In this document: positions 44,701-56,433 of the stretch, piece by piece
Layout: the number at the start of each line of letters is the position of its first letter
How positions within the stretch are numbered: position 1 is the first letter of the stretch
From: Aselliscus stoliczkanus
Lineage: Eukaryota > Chordata > Mammalia > Chiroptera > Hipposideridae
DNA: 64,000 nucleotides
Assembly: GCA_033961575.1 (NCBI GenBank)
Contig: CM066738.1
Coordinates: 104,743,478-104,807,477 of the forward strand
Direction: 5' to 3'
Notes under the pieces: model-generated
Seen by the model: the letters and a program-made list of their open reading frames with translations, nothing else
Database searches by the model: none
Told to the model about the DNA's origin: nothing
Program-made: the position numbers and the translations under genes

Positions 44701-47700
44701 AAGTGTTCAAATGGAGAAAAGCAAAGTGAAAAATATCTTTCTGGTCATGGTAGGCGTGGGTCTGTTCATCCTTCCATTTTCTACAGGAAACAAGAGGAAA
44801 GAGAGCCTGGCTTTCTGTATTAGGCCTTCTTGGGTGGTCTGATCATATAAAGGCAGACTGTTGGCAGGGTCATGTCTTGGAAGGACTCTACATTCTGAAA
44901 AAAATAGGTTAACTGTTTCTCCATTTTGAGAAAATGAAGGAAAGTGGTGGGAGTGCTGAAGCAGGTGCGGAGACATTTTTCTGGAGTGGGAAGCCTCCCC
45001 TTTCCTCCCGCAGGACAAACTCTGGCTACAGATTTGACTGATTGATATCTGAAGGAAATACTTTGTTATTCCTTCCTTAAAATCATGGTAGGGTAGTCAA
45101 GTCTTATATTTTGTATAGAGCACCTTGCTCACTAATGGAAGGTAGCTTCTAGAGATTTCTACTTGAATGTGTGTATTCTTAATGAATTTTTTGAGAACTT
45201 CTAATGGCTGACTTTTCAAATCTCTTTGCAATTCGCTTTCATTTCTTTCAATTGTCTGTTACTTCCATACATCACTAACAAACTCAGATACCTGAAAGAA
45301 GTCAAAATGAGGACTTTAAGTCGGTAATACTTTCTCACACAAAATAGAACTCTCTTCTGTTGTGCTAATAGAAGAATGTCTCAGATATTTACAGATATAT
45401 TGTTTTATCTCGGTTTACACACAAGTCTAATAATCAAGATAATGCAAGATTTCAGAATGCATAGTATATTAGAAGGAGGTGACCTATAGGCTACCCATTG
45501 AGAATAACAATGAATAGCTTAATAGCCAGAAGATAAGCCTATAGAAAACAAATACAAGAATCTTAGAAAGAATGGGATCTCAGTCATCTCCAGGAATAAA
45601 GCAACCTGATGGGCACTTGACCTGATTATGAGGGAGAATTGGATATATTTAATGGTGTCTTTTGAAAATTTCTATAAAATATTGAATACAAATAAGTAAT
45701 CACTTAATTTCTTCCCTGTCTTATTACAAATAAACAATCATTGAATTTTCTCCCTCCTGTAAATCACCTGTGTATAGAAACACACAAAAATATTAACAAT
45801 CAAAATTATTAATATATTAGAAGTGTTTATTTCATGATGTAAGATTTAGTTATTTGGAACAAGTGTGGATAATTCTTGACTCATCATCCTAGATGTATGA
45901 GAAGTTGTATGTGAAAATAGAAAAGGGGGTTTCAGAATAATAATAATGAAAATAAGGGCCTAAAATCTAATACGTCAGTGCTCAAATCCTGGATTTGATA
46001 CTTGACTCTCATGCATTTTGATTTCTTTACTTAATATCATCTTTGCAGGGATTCAGTGCTTATTCCTGTCATTTATAGTTTTCTAAATTAGTAAATGATA
46101 ATTAGTAGAGGCTATTTGGGTTGCCTACTATTCAGACTAGAGGAATACTAGATAATGGATATACCTTTTTCAGTCTATCTCTAACTCAGTAATATAGGCC
46201 CTGAGAATTAAGCCCTTAGAACCAGTCTCCTAAAAATAAACTTATTTATTAAAGTGCTGTGAATAAATGCAGCGTATTGAAAAGCTAACTGTTCTTCCCC
46301 TAGTGCCCACAGCTCTTGAACCCACAGCAGACAGCATAATCTCATGGCACTTGCACTCCTTCAAGATGGAGGTGGCTGAGGATGGATGCAAATTGGGTGA
46401 CTCCTCTTGGAAACATGGCTTGAGAAATACCTGTTTCCCCAATTCAGTCGCTAGGAAAGAGTCAGATTGAACCACCAAGCATCATCCAAGCAGAGAGTAT
46501 GTGAGCCAGGGCCGCCTGACATCATGACCTACATCCAACTCTCTTAGGGCTTTTCCACCAAGTGTATAGGCTAGAGTGGGGCCACCTTTTCCCAGGGTTG
46601 TTTCTTCCCAAGTGATGTTTCTAAGGCAGGGTCATTGTAAACCAAAGTGTTTTTTTCCCATCAGCTGCTTTACTATGCTTAATGCAACACTAGGAGTTAA
46701 CAACAGTGTTGCTTGCAGTTGATGCTCGCCAGTGCTAGCTTGTCGGTGTTCACGTTTTATTCTTGCCTTCCATAAGCACTCTGGCACTTGTTTTTACTAT
46801 TTTTCATATATATTAAAGTATGAAAATGACAGAGAATTTTCCAAATTCGTGAGAGCTCAAATGTAAATATTAGAAGATCCTATTTTAATGAAGTCTAATT
46901 TTTCAATCCTATAGTTATTTTCATGTCCCATGTAAGGAATCTTTCTTATCAAAAACTCATGGAAATATTTTATATTATTAATAGAAAGCTTTTGTTTATC
47001 TTTCATAGTTAGCTCTACAATCCACTTTGTACATCATATATTAATGTATAGTACATATATCGTATATTTAATACATGCATGTATTCTTCCCAGTTTCTTC
47101 CTTTCTTCTTTTATAGCATTTCTTGTATATATCACCATCCCATATAAATATTAACCTTGAAATTAGTGATTTTCTTAAAAGACCCAGGTTTCCTTGACAC
47201 AATTGTTTGAAGCAGTTATGGCTATTTGCTCTAAATTACCCATTTTTTTCTCTAGCAGTTCATGTTCCAAAGTGAAAGTCTTGATATCTACCAATGCCTG
47301 TGTTTTCCTCCATGTTTCATAGACTATGAGGAGAGAATTGAGGCAGAGATAGAGATAGAGATTGGAAGGGGGTGGGCAGAGAGAACACATGAGAACATGA
47401 GAACACATACTGGAAACATCCTAAACCTTAATTTCTTATATTTCCAAGGCAACCATTCTACCTTTCTTCAGATTATTTTATTCATTCCTTAATTTGGTAA
47501 ACCAGTGAATCTCCATTTTTACCTAAATTGGAGTTAGATTTTTCTCACAAGAGCAAATTCTCTGTTTTTGTGTCTGTATTTCTACAGGCTAGATTACTAG
47601 ACGTACTAGAAGTAAACACATTGCTTATAACACATTCATATTTTAAATTTCTATTTTACAGCCAGATGCCTACCAGAATGGCTTTATAACCTAATTTCAA

Positions 47701-47912
47701 GCAATTGTGTATGAATAACTTTTTTCCTTAAGTATTTTCCAATCACACACATTATTAGCTTTTTCTCTTTTTCTGAATCTTTTAGTGCCCCTAATCTCCC
47801 TGACTGTTGCAACAGTAGCCATCGGTTCACTAAAGGTAGGGAGGAGCAGATGAGTCTTGAAAAAAGAGGAACGTGTACCTAGAGTTCAAGAAATAGAAGA
47901 TCAAGGAAGGTC
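41749..47912. other. Six kb of unique sequence, no gene supported
   Basis: No frame over about 100 codons, no recognised exon, RNA gene or clear repeat. A weak antisense MIR-like pattern is possible near 43200-43310. Openings on both strands at 46242-46478 overlap each other and have no domain. A GAGATA-type short repeat lies at 47344-47361. Confidence 0.4.
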
Positions 47913-47928
47913 TTTCTGTCCCACAATT

Positions 47929-48828
47929 TTTAAAAAGTTTTTTACTAAATTTATTGGGTTGACAGTGGTTAGTAAAATTATATAAGTTTCAAGTATATAC
48001 TTTTTTTTTTCTAGAGACTATTATGTTGAGTGAAATAAGTCAGTCGGAGAAAGACAAATCCCACATGATCTCACTGATATGTGGAATTTGAAAAACTGAA
48101 TGAATGAACATAAGAAACAGTAACAGTCTCATAGATATAGAGGAAAAACAGGGTTGCTAGTTGGGAGGGGTGTGGGGATGAGGGAGAAGGGGAAAGGATT
48201 AGACAGCATAAATAGGTAACTACAGTATTGTCACAGGGATATGAAAGACAGTTTGGGGAATATAATGTTGTTAAAATTTTGTGGGGTGTCAGATAGTCAC
48301 ATGCTTTGTTAGGGATACCACTTCATGGATGGAGTAGAGGCTTGATCACTGCACTGTATACCTGAAATTGATGTTGTATAATATTGTATGCCAACTGTAA
48401 TTGAATATATGGGATGACAGTCATGGGATGTGGATTATATGGTGGAAGGGAGTCAAAGGAATTGTAATAGATAGTATGATATGGGGGGAAGTGGGAGGGG
48501 AGAATTAGGGGAGGGGGGTTGTCACTTGGAGGGGTAAAAAGTATAACTATTGCACTTTGTTGTACACCTGAAGCTAATCAAGTATATACTTTTAAAACAC
48601 ATCATCTATATATTGCATAGTGTGTTCACCACCCAGAGTCAGGTCTCCTTCCATCACCATATATTTGACCCCCTTTACCCTCATCTACCACCCCTCTCCG
48701 CACTACCCTGTGGTAACCACTAAACTGTTGCCTGTGTCTATGAGTTTTTGCTTGTTTTTTTGTCTTGTTCATTTGTTGCGTTCAGTTTTACACTCCACAG
48801 ATGAGTGAAACCATATAGTTCTCGACTT
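47929..48828 (-). mobile_element. L1 3' fragment, antisense, host of a nested insertion
   Basis: The two outer parts (47929-48004 and 48594-48828) read as one L1 3' fragment: 'aaatttattgggttgacagt' ... 'tagtgtgttcaccacccaga', 'accatatatttgaccccctt', 'tggtaaccactaaactgttg', 'gatgagtgaaaccatatagt'. A perfect 16-bp target-site duplication 'tttctgtcccacaatt' (47913-47928 and 48829-48844) brackets the whole. The T-rich left edge suggests the copy lies antisense. Confidence 0.8.
48005..48577 (+). mobile_element. Second L1 3' fragment nested in the first
   Basis: It starts at 'tctagagactattatgttga', runs through 'gtgaaataagtcagtcggag' and 'tgatctcactgatatgtgga', and ends at 'gtacacctgaagctaa', a typical L1 terminal region in sense. 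The 16-bp duplication 'tcaagtatatactttt' (47989-48004 and 48578-48593) flanks it, so it inserted into the older antisense L1. It has no poly(A) tail at its right end, which is unusual for L1. A T-run at the left edge is partly in the duplication. Confidence 0.75.
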
Positions 48829-48844
48829 TTTCTGTCCCACAATT

Positions 48845-49170
48845 GTTTTAATTTTGTTGTCTGACTTAAACATGTACCTGGGGGTTGACATTCTGGATCT
48901 CAAAATGAATGAAGAAGAAGAATTGGAATTGCCTGGAGATTAACTGGTACAAATGTGATGGCATTCAGTGTCCCAGCAGAATCACTGGAGGAGCACAGGG
49001 GCTGTTATATTAGTTTTTAAAAGTAATACTTAAGAGATTTTGCAACTGAACAATACTTATTATCTCACATAGATATTTTAAAACAAATCATTCCTGTCAT
49101 CTGGTGTATCTCTCCTAGTTCAAAACAATAGGTTTAGGGGGACTTGAAATATGTTCTACACGTCAATTTT
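48845..49170. other. Unique sequence, nothing recognised
   Basis: No gene, RNA or repeat supported before the SINE. Confidence 0.45.
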
Positions 49171-49278
49171 TTTTTTGTTTTTGAGGGCACTGTCCCTGAC
49201 CCTCATATGTGGGACTCGAACCAGGGCCGCTGGCTTCCCAAGCCAGCGCTTAACCACCACACCACTCGGCCGGCCCAC
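49171..49278 (-). mobile_element. Short tRNA-derived SINE, antisense
   Basis: A poly(T) tail, then 'gagggcactgtccctgaccc', the head hairpin and 'cactcggccggccc'. Flanks share 'acacgtc' and 'aatttt' (49157-49170 and 49279-49293), with one base inserted. Confidence 0.92.
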
Positions 49279-49371
49279 ACACGTCTAATTTTAATAAATG
49301 AACAGAACATAGATGAATGGGTTGACCTCATGATAAGCCATAATAACAAAATCACCTACAACAATAGCAAC

Positions 49372-49490
49372 CATTAATTGAGTGGCAACATGTTTAAATG
49401 GTCCACACAACTTACATTTGATAATGATCTTACTTTCTACAATAGCACTAGGAAGTACTATTAATATATTCTTGTTTTACAAAATACTTT
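49372..49490 (-). mobile_element. MIR fragment, antisense, weak
   Basis: 'ccattaattgagtggcaaca' then 'agcactaggaagtactatta' and 'attcttgttttacaaaatac' resemble the reverse complement of MIR. Very diverged. Confidence 0.4.
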
Positions 49491-51290
49491 TTTTCAGAAT
49501 TCTAGACTAACTCCATAGAGATAGGTATTAACTTTTCAACAGTTCCTCTGTCTACTTACATGGGTTAACCAGACATAATTATAGGGAATCAGAGGAAATT
49601 GCACTCATGTTTTAAGATGGAAGAATGAGGATGTAAGCTCTTATATGAAATATGAGGATACCAACTCTGTTATCAATCTGGAAAGCTCATAGGAGGTATG
49701 ATGCCTAAGAACAAAATATCTTAGTGTAAAACAAGGGCCCGGGAAAAAGTCTTAGAAAGTGCAGGGGAGAGACACAACTTAGTAAGTGAGGTACGAAAGG
49801 AAAATTATTTCTTACTAATGTGATTTGCAACAGGTGACAGAATCCTGAGTCGAGGTCCATAGGTCTTGTTAAGCATTTTTACAGAAATTGGTTTTGTTTG
49901 CTCCTAAATTGATTCATCTTTAAGATAAAGGTTGTAATACAGTTGAACTTAATAGGGGAAAGTATAAAAACATATGCATGTACTTTAGTCATTTATAAAC
50001 ACAAAGCAATATAGAAGTATCAAAATGATGTTCAGTAGTTAATTAGAAGATGTTTCCTGATTTGATATTCTGGAGCTATGGATAATTAACAATTTCTGAC
50101 AAGCAGTTCATCTAAACATTATTCAATGGCTGTTAATTGAATTATATCTATGTGTTTGTTACTTCTCTTTGTTTGCCTGCATCAATTTATGTTCACAATA
50201 ATAGAAACATTAAACTGCTTACTACCTTATGTCTGCTGGTTAAAGGATTAATTAAGTCAGGTTGAATGCAATTCAATTAATGCTTTTTATCTGGCTGCTT
50301 TTTGTTTGTCTGTAGACATTTTTGCTAGTGTTTTTGATGCAATCAGATACTGCTTATAGGTTTAGATATAGTGTTGGCAGTCAGAGTGCCTGGGTCCAGC
50401 AGTTTCATTTAAGTCAATTAATGATATCTCACTGAAGCGTACAATTAGAGGGATGGCAGAAATTAAAGTGATGCAACCCTCCCCCCAAAAAAAGAATGGG
50501 TATAGCTTTTAGCTTCCAACAAACAGAATTCCAACAAACGGTATAACCTGCCTTAGTTTTGGAGAACTGAGTGGGAGCACACATGTTTGAGATATGACGA
50601 TCCAGGATGGTTTGTTATGGAATTGGAGGTGTTCTATGCAGTTTTTCTAAATTCTCCAGAATTTTGAAATCAAGTGTGTGGGGACAATATCACAGTTCTT
50701 TTATTTATTTTTTATCACTTATGAAGAATAAAACAATCACTATGTATGTTTTTCCCCACTTGAAATATTGAGTCAGTATCAGTAGAGGAAAGATAACGCG
50801 GTATGACCTGGTCTTTTTATTTCTTCAGAGTGAGTCTTTGGGTAGGCACAATAAATTGTCTGGCAGCGTAATTCATTGGGGGCACATGTGCTTCAGTTGG
50901 CATTACATATTCATAGCTTTTTGTGGCAGCCAAAGGCCATGAGGCTTAGGCCTGACATGATGAGTCTACAGGGAGGAGGATGCGGTTTGTGTTAGATACT
51001 CGTAAGAGCCTTCCCAGCCGTGTACTCTGCTGTTAAAGTGGATGCAAACTTTCACTTACTGTAATGACTTCTGTTCTAGTCAGTGAGAATCAGTCTTCAG
51101 CTGTACAGGTGCTGCAGGAAATGACTTGTTTAAACACTCAAGAGATTTCCGCAAAGATGAAAAATTGCGAAAATGAATGCAAAAGATTATGTCTATACCA
51201 TCCTTTTTAATCCTTCATATGCATATACGAACTTTTGAAAAAGAGAAAGAAACTTCATCAGAAGCCAGACTAAATGAGGGGAATGAATGC
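49491..51290. other. Unique AT-rich sequence, no gene seen
   Basis: No supported frame, RNA gene or repeat. Confidence 0.45.
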
Positions 51291-51330
51291 TAAAATTTAA
51301 AATTTAAAATTTAAAATGAATTTAAAATTT
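51291..51330. repeat. Short AAAATTTA-type tandem repeat
   Basis: About four and a half copies of an 8-bp 'aaaattta' unit with one interruption. Confidence 0.8.
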
Positions 51331-53453
51331 GTAAATTCTAAAAGGGAGTTTCACAGAGCTCAAAAGAGATTAGATTCTACTCAGAGAAATCTAAATTCGG
51401 GAGAATCTTTATCCAAAAGGTATGGTGTTAGGTTTAGACAAAGAAAGCTCCTCCTTTGTTCCACCCAGGGTAGGACCCATAGATGTTCCATCGTGGGTGG
51501 TATTTTCAGGTACCGCTTCAGAGGGCGGCCCCTATTGGACGGCGTGCATCTATGTCAGCATTGAACATGGCGTTATTCTTGTCAAAATCTTGGGCTTGCC
51601 ATAGAGTAGGCCCCTGCCGATTCTAGCAAGAGTGATGGTAGGAACATCCTAGGGAGTATTCTTCTAATGAATTTCCGTGGGACAAGGAATAGGAAAGCAA
51701 AAATATTGTCTAGTGTTAACGTGATCATTACTTCAGTATACTGGAAAGTACTCCAATAATTGTAGAAACATCAGTTTATGACTAATGAAAGAGTGCAACG
51801 GTCAAGAGTCATGCTGAATACAAATGTTTTTACAATGACAAACCTAAGGTGCCACATTGCTCTGAATTTGTCTGAGATGATGAAGCCACCATACCATCCT
51901 GTCTTCCAATCACCTAGTTAGCAGCTTTTCTATTTGCAAGCCCACACAGCTTTTCTCCCGGGTTGCACATGTTCTTGGGCTCCATTACGGATATCAACTC
52001 CAGCAGGACTAGGTGGATATGCAGAGGTAGGAGTCAGAGCAGTCTTCCTAAATGCTGGTTCTCCAAGGCTCTGCAGTACAGGGACAGGAACTAGAGCAAT
52101 GTGCTGTGTGCTTCAAATCAGCGTAGGACTCCTGATCTCACCGTAGAAAGGGTTCCAGCCAGGGATTCCTGATTCCAGCTTAAACTGTGTCTGTTTCCTA
52201 GGCAGACGTATCTGGAACTTGTAAGAGGAATTGAGGGCCTCTGGGGCTCAGTAGAAGCCTGATTTTATGAGAAGCCACGCAGAGTAAACTTGCCTCAGTC
52301 TGGATTCTTTTCCCTCCCTGATATCCTTGACTGTAGATGCCATTTTAACTTTGGTTACTTTCCCTGCTTCCTGGATGAGAGGCCGAAAAATGTCTTGGGC
52401 CATCGTGGGGTCATCAGGTCTCACCCTGCCTTTGTAACCTTGTGTCCTGTCAGGATTGTGGCTCAGCCTTCCTGGTGGCAGTGTCTAGGTTTTGGACGGA
52501 ACCACAGCAGTGCCTGATTTCAGATCCAAAGTGATAGGACACACAGAACCTCTGAATATCTCAGATAAGCTCCAGAATGTCTAGGAAATACAGTCGGGTC
52601 AGGATTTCTCTCTCTGGGGAAAATTTGGACCAATCCAAGACAAAGGGTATACAGGAACTGGAAGATAAGGTTTTTCACTTTTTCTCTCTACTCATGGATT
52701 GCTGTAAGACACAACAGTTGCACATAGGCATCCTAAACATATCCTGAATAACTGAGAAAGTGGCTATATTTTCCTGAGATGATGTATCCAGTTCGACTAT
52801 GTACAACTTTGTACTTAGCATCTTTTCTGTTCACACCCTACTTCTGTTTCCCCGCGTTCTTGTTTCTTTCACTTGAACACTGCGAGTTTGTTTCCCAGGA
52901 AATTAAGTCTAAAATAGGACTTGCCCAAAGAAAGAGACAATCCGACGGACAATATTAACCTAGTGACTAGAATTGAGTTTGAAAGGAATAGAATATGATT
53001 ACAGAATGGCATCAGTTGCTTACCAGTTCTGGTTGACCCTACATGTTTGCCTTATATGAAAGAACAGGATGACAGGATCAGGGCCTGAATCAAAATGGAA
53101 CCTAGAAGCCCTGTTCCTTTAAAACCTGTAGGACACTAGAGTAGAAGCACCACTATTTTTGAACCCAAATGAACACTGTGACTTTTAACTGTAGAGTTAC
53201 TCTCATGTAATTGGATTTGTAGTTAATAACCTTTCCAAGAAGCAAAGTCCAGGCCCACTTGGCTTCCCTGGAAAATTCTGCCAAATGCTTCCGGAAGAAA
53301 TATGGTAATATTTCTACACAAGCACTTTTGAAACGTTGAAAAGTGGGACATTTTCTGACCCTGGACAATGTTTTGATTCTGGACAGTGTCTGTATAACGC
53401 TTCCTTGAGTTGTGACTAGAAGAAGGGGCGCAGGGCTTTGAAGCTGTACATCA
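51331..53453. other. Unique sequence, GC-richer, origin unclear
   Basis: The base composition is more balanced than in the flanks. Short frames at 51422-51604 (plus) and in the same stretch on the minus strand have protein-like composition, but I cannot match them to a family and both strands contain stops nearby. A decayed processed pseudogene or unknown repeat is possible. I do not call a gene. Confidence 0.35.
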
Positions 53454-53620
53454 GGCACGCGGTGCAGGAATCACACAGCCCCATGCACAGCAGGGTCCTC
53501 TGACTAAGGCGCGTGTCCAGGACGGAGCTTTGGGCACACGCCTCCCAACATTCCTAGCCGCTCAGCGAATGAGCGTGTTGGCCCAGAAACCGGGCGTTTG
53601 TGTGGCGCGCCACATTAGCC
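53454..53620. promoter_or_regulatory. Small CpG cluster, possible regulatory element
   Basis: About a dozen CpGs in some 170 bp, including 'ggcgcgcc' near 53607 and 'cacgcgg' near 53456. The rest of the window is CpG-poor. It is too short for a classical CpG island, and no exon or transcription start is visible beside it. It could also be a young repeat fragment that has not yet lost its CpGs. Confidence 0.3.
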
Positions 53621-56127
53621 TCTACAGTGTATTTTCCCCTATCAGTACATGACTTATTATGATTTAGACTGAAGATCCTAGAGGGGAACCTTTCACTTTA
53701 GAAGTGCTGGGACTCCACCACCTCACAGAGTCATTAGTCGTCAGTGAGAGTTGGAAGTGCTTGTGAGCAGGTGGTAAGGGCCCACAGGAAGAGGAAGCGT
53801 TGTTCGGTGAAATTGGCTGGGTGATTTGTCCCATTGGAAGTGGCAGAGCCTGATCAGCACACGGGTGCCTGCCAGTGGATGGTGCGATGCAGTGCAGTTC
53901 CGTATTGCCTACCCTAAGACAATAGAAATGCATTTCCCTAGAGGAAGCCCGGAGAAATAGGAAATACATGCCAAATGCTAGTCAGTAGCTAACATGACTT
54001 ATTTATAAGAATGAGTGTTTCAGCCTAAATTGTGTCTAGGTTTTGGAGAGTGTATGTGTATGCGTGTATGTGTAAAACCTTTGGCAGAGGGGTGGGGGTC
54101 ATAGGTAGGATGTGTTTTACATATATCCTCAACATAGATAGAATACAAGGGAATTTAGGTATTATGCAGCCAAAAGAAGAAATATCTCTTCTAGTAATCC
54201 ATTATGCTTTTAGTCAACAAAAGAAATGAAGCAACCTACCAATTAAGCCAGATATTACATCATAACATCATAAAATATCTGAACCTAAAGTCTGTACTAT
54301 AATTTTTAGGATTCAGATTTCTTCCTTAATATCTGAACTGTATCTCTAATGTGAACTGAATCCTTAGTTCGATTTTCTCACCCTGTGACTAATTCCCATG
54401 TATTAAACCTTTTAGGAAATATACACCTGATTATTAAACACGTGGAGAATGCTGACCTCTTGTAAAGGGTTTCTGAAATGTTACATTTTAGTTTGTTGAT
54501 ACTTTGCTCTCCCACCAGCTGTGAGAGTGTCTTAACCCCGAGAATACCCTCCTCATCTCTCTTATCTTCTGCTGGCAATTCGCCAGCCCTCCTGTGAGAG
54601 TTGGGGTCATATATTTTCTCTCTGATATCTGCATCTCCATCTGGTCCCATATCCAGTGGCTGGGTTATACATGTCAGCATATAATTGCCATGTGCCTGTT
54701 ACCCCAGCAGTATACATTGTTTTTTTATTAGCACTGTGAACGTCACTGAGCAGGTGACACATAGCATGGAGAGACTTATTTACTAGTGGGAAGCCTAGAG
54801 CCCCTGGAGCTGAACATGGAGTGCCTTAAGTCTAAAGAATGTGGTGGAGAACAGCTCTGTTTCTGAGAGGAGAACCGCTGTCACATATCTCTAGATCCTG
54901 TGCCCCTCTTTTTAGTCCCATCTTCTCATTCCCAAGGCTTGTAGGTACTCTCCTGGTCTTCATCTTTGGTTTCACATCAGCTCCCCATGTGCAGGACCAT
55001 CCCAGGAGGTCCTGCTCCTGTTTACCCTTTTTGTTTTTGACCCAATGACTTGACCCTCCCCACATACAACTACTAGGCTGTTTCCCACTGTCAACAGGAC
55101 TTCTATGGACATTGTCCCTTCACTGGGTACCCAACCCCAAGATCTAGAGCAAAATCGCTTTTCCCAAATTTGCCGAAGGCGGCAAGTAGCAGTTGTTTGT
55201 TGTTTAAATGGATCATTCTTCCTTGTATCAAAAATACATTTAATTACATTCTGGATAGTACACTTACAATTTTTTCTAATGAAGGAACTCCAAATTGAGA
55301 AAATTGGAGTTTTTGCGATAAAGGAGTACATGCTTTCCTGAAAAAATAAGTCACACTATCTATGATAACAAACCTCCTGGGAAAATAGGGCCAGACATTT
55401 CAAAATCTATGCAACTTTATGTCTAGAATATCACTGAAAGCCATTATTGGTTCATCAGCAAGTGCTTGGAGAGTCTAGCTAGGTACCTAGCACGTCTGAA
55501 TGCTATTTCAGGCACTTTAAACTGCCTTCAAGTTTAATGTCAAAATGGTAGTTTCTGAGCTCTGAGAGAACGCAGGTGGAGCTAGAGTTCCAAGCACACG
55601 AGACAGTTCCAGGTGCCAGAAGTGACAGCAAGTTGTGCGCTTGCCTGCACAGCAGCCACAAGAAGGGGCATTTCTTTTCCTGCTGAAAGTTAAACTTCTA
55701 TGTAAACTTTTCTGGTTTCAAATTGCACGGGGGGCCAATAGAATACTCAACTTAAACTGACAATCTCTTTAAACTGTCACATGAGATCTAATTTGTGTAA
55801 TAAAACCGTGTTTTATCAGAAGTATAACTCCAAATATAACATGTTCAGTTTGTTTCCTATGGGTGCAACATTAAGTATGGGCCTGAGGGCCACTGACCAC
55901 AAGCTTACCGGCTCTTTAAGGCGGATTCTACAGGTGCCATATTTACTTAGAGGCATAACACAGAACCCTGAGTTTGGAACTTAAGAAAGTACTTAAACAT
56001 GCTTTGTTGGATGATGGTTTTAATAGGAAAAAAATTAATAGTTCAAACAAAGGCTGATATCTCAAATTTTCATGGTTATTAACTTTTTTCATTTATATTA
56101 GTCCAGTGGATAAGGGCAAGTTTATTA
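53621..56127. other. Unique sequence, no gene supported
   Basis: Openings of 100-119 codons on the minus strand (53664-53969, 54378-54680, 54972-55331) have no recognisable domain and no common frame. No repeat with clear ends. Confidence 0.4.
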
Positions 56128-56431
56128 CTGTATTTTGCTGTGCATACTGCAGTTTTTTGCCCAGATTTTTGAGGGGAAAAGTAAGGATTCACATAATACA
56201 TGAGTAGTACTAATTTTATATTTATATAAATGTTTTAAATTCTTTTATTTATGCTTATAAGTTAAAAATGTAATAATAAGTAAATGCTAAAATTCCTTTA
56301 TAATACAAAAAACAAGTACCTAAACAAACATAAACAAATACAATTTGAATTAAAAACTTAACACAAAAGATTTTTTCCCCCTGAAAGTTTGGGCCAAAAC
56401 GTGGGTGCACATTATACACAGCAAAATACAG
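56128..56431. mobile_element. 304-bp TIR DNA element with TA duplication
   Basis: The left end 'ctgtattttgctgtgcata' matches the reverse complement of the right end ('ctgtattttgctgtgtata') in all but one position. The match continues less exactly through 'ttgccc' and 'ttt.aggggaaaa'. TA flanks it on both sides (56126-56127 and 56432-56433). The AT-rich interior has no transposase, so it is non-autonomous. TIR and TA point to the Tc1/mariner/pogo group. Confidence 0.82.
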
Positions 56432-56433
56432 TA

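Noticed and set aside
46242..46478. Overlapping open frames on both strands
   Set aside because: No recognisable domain on either strand and no conserved-looking splice sites.
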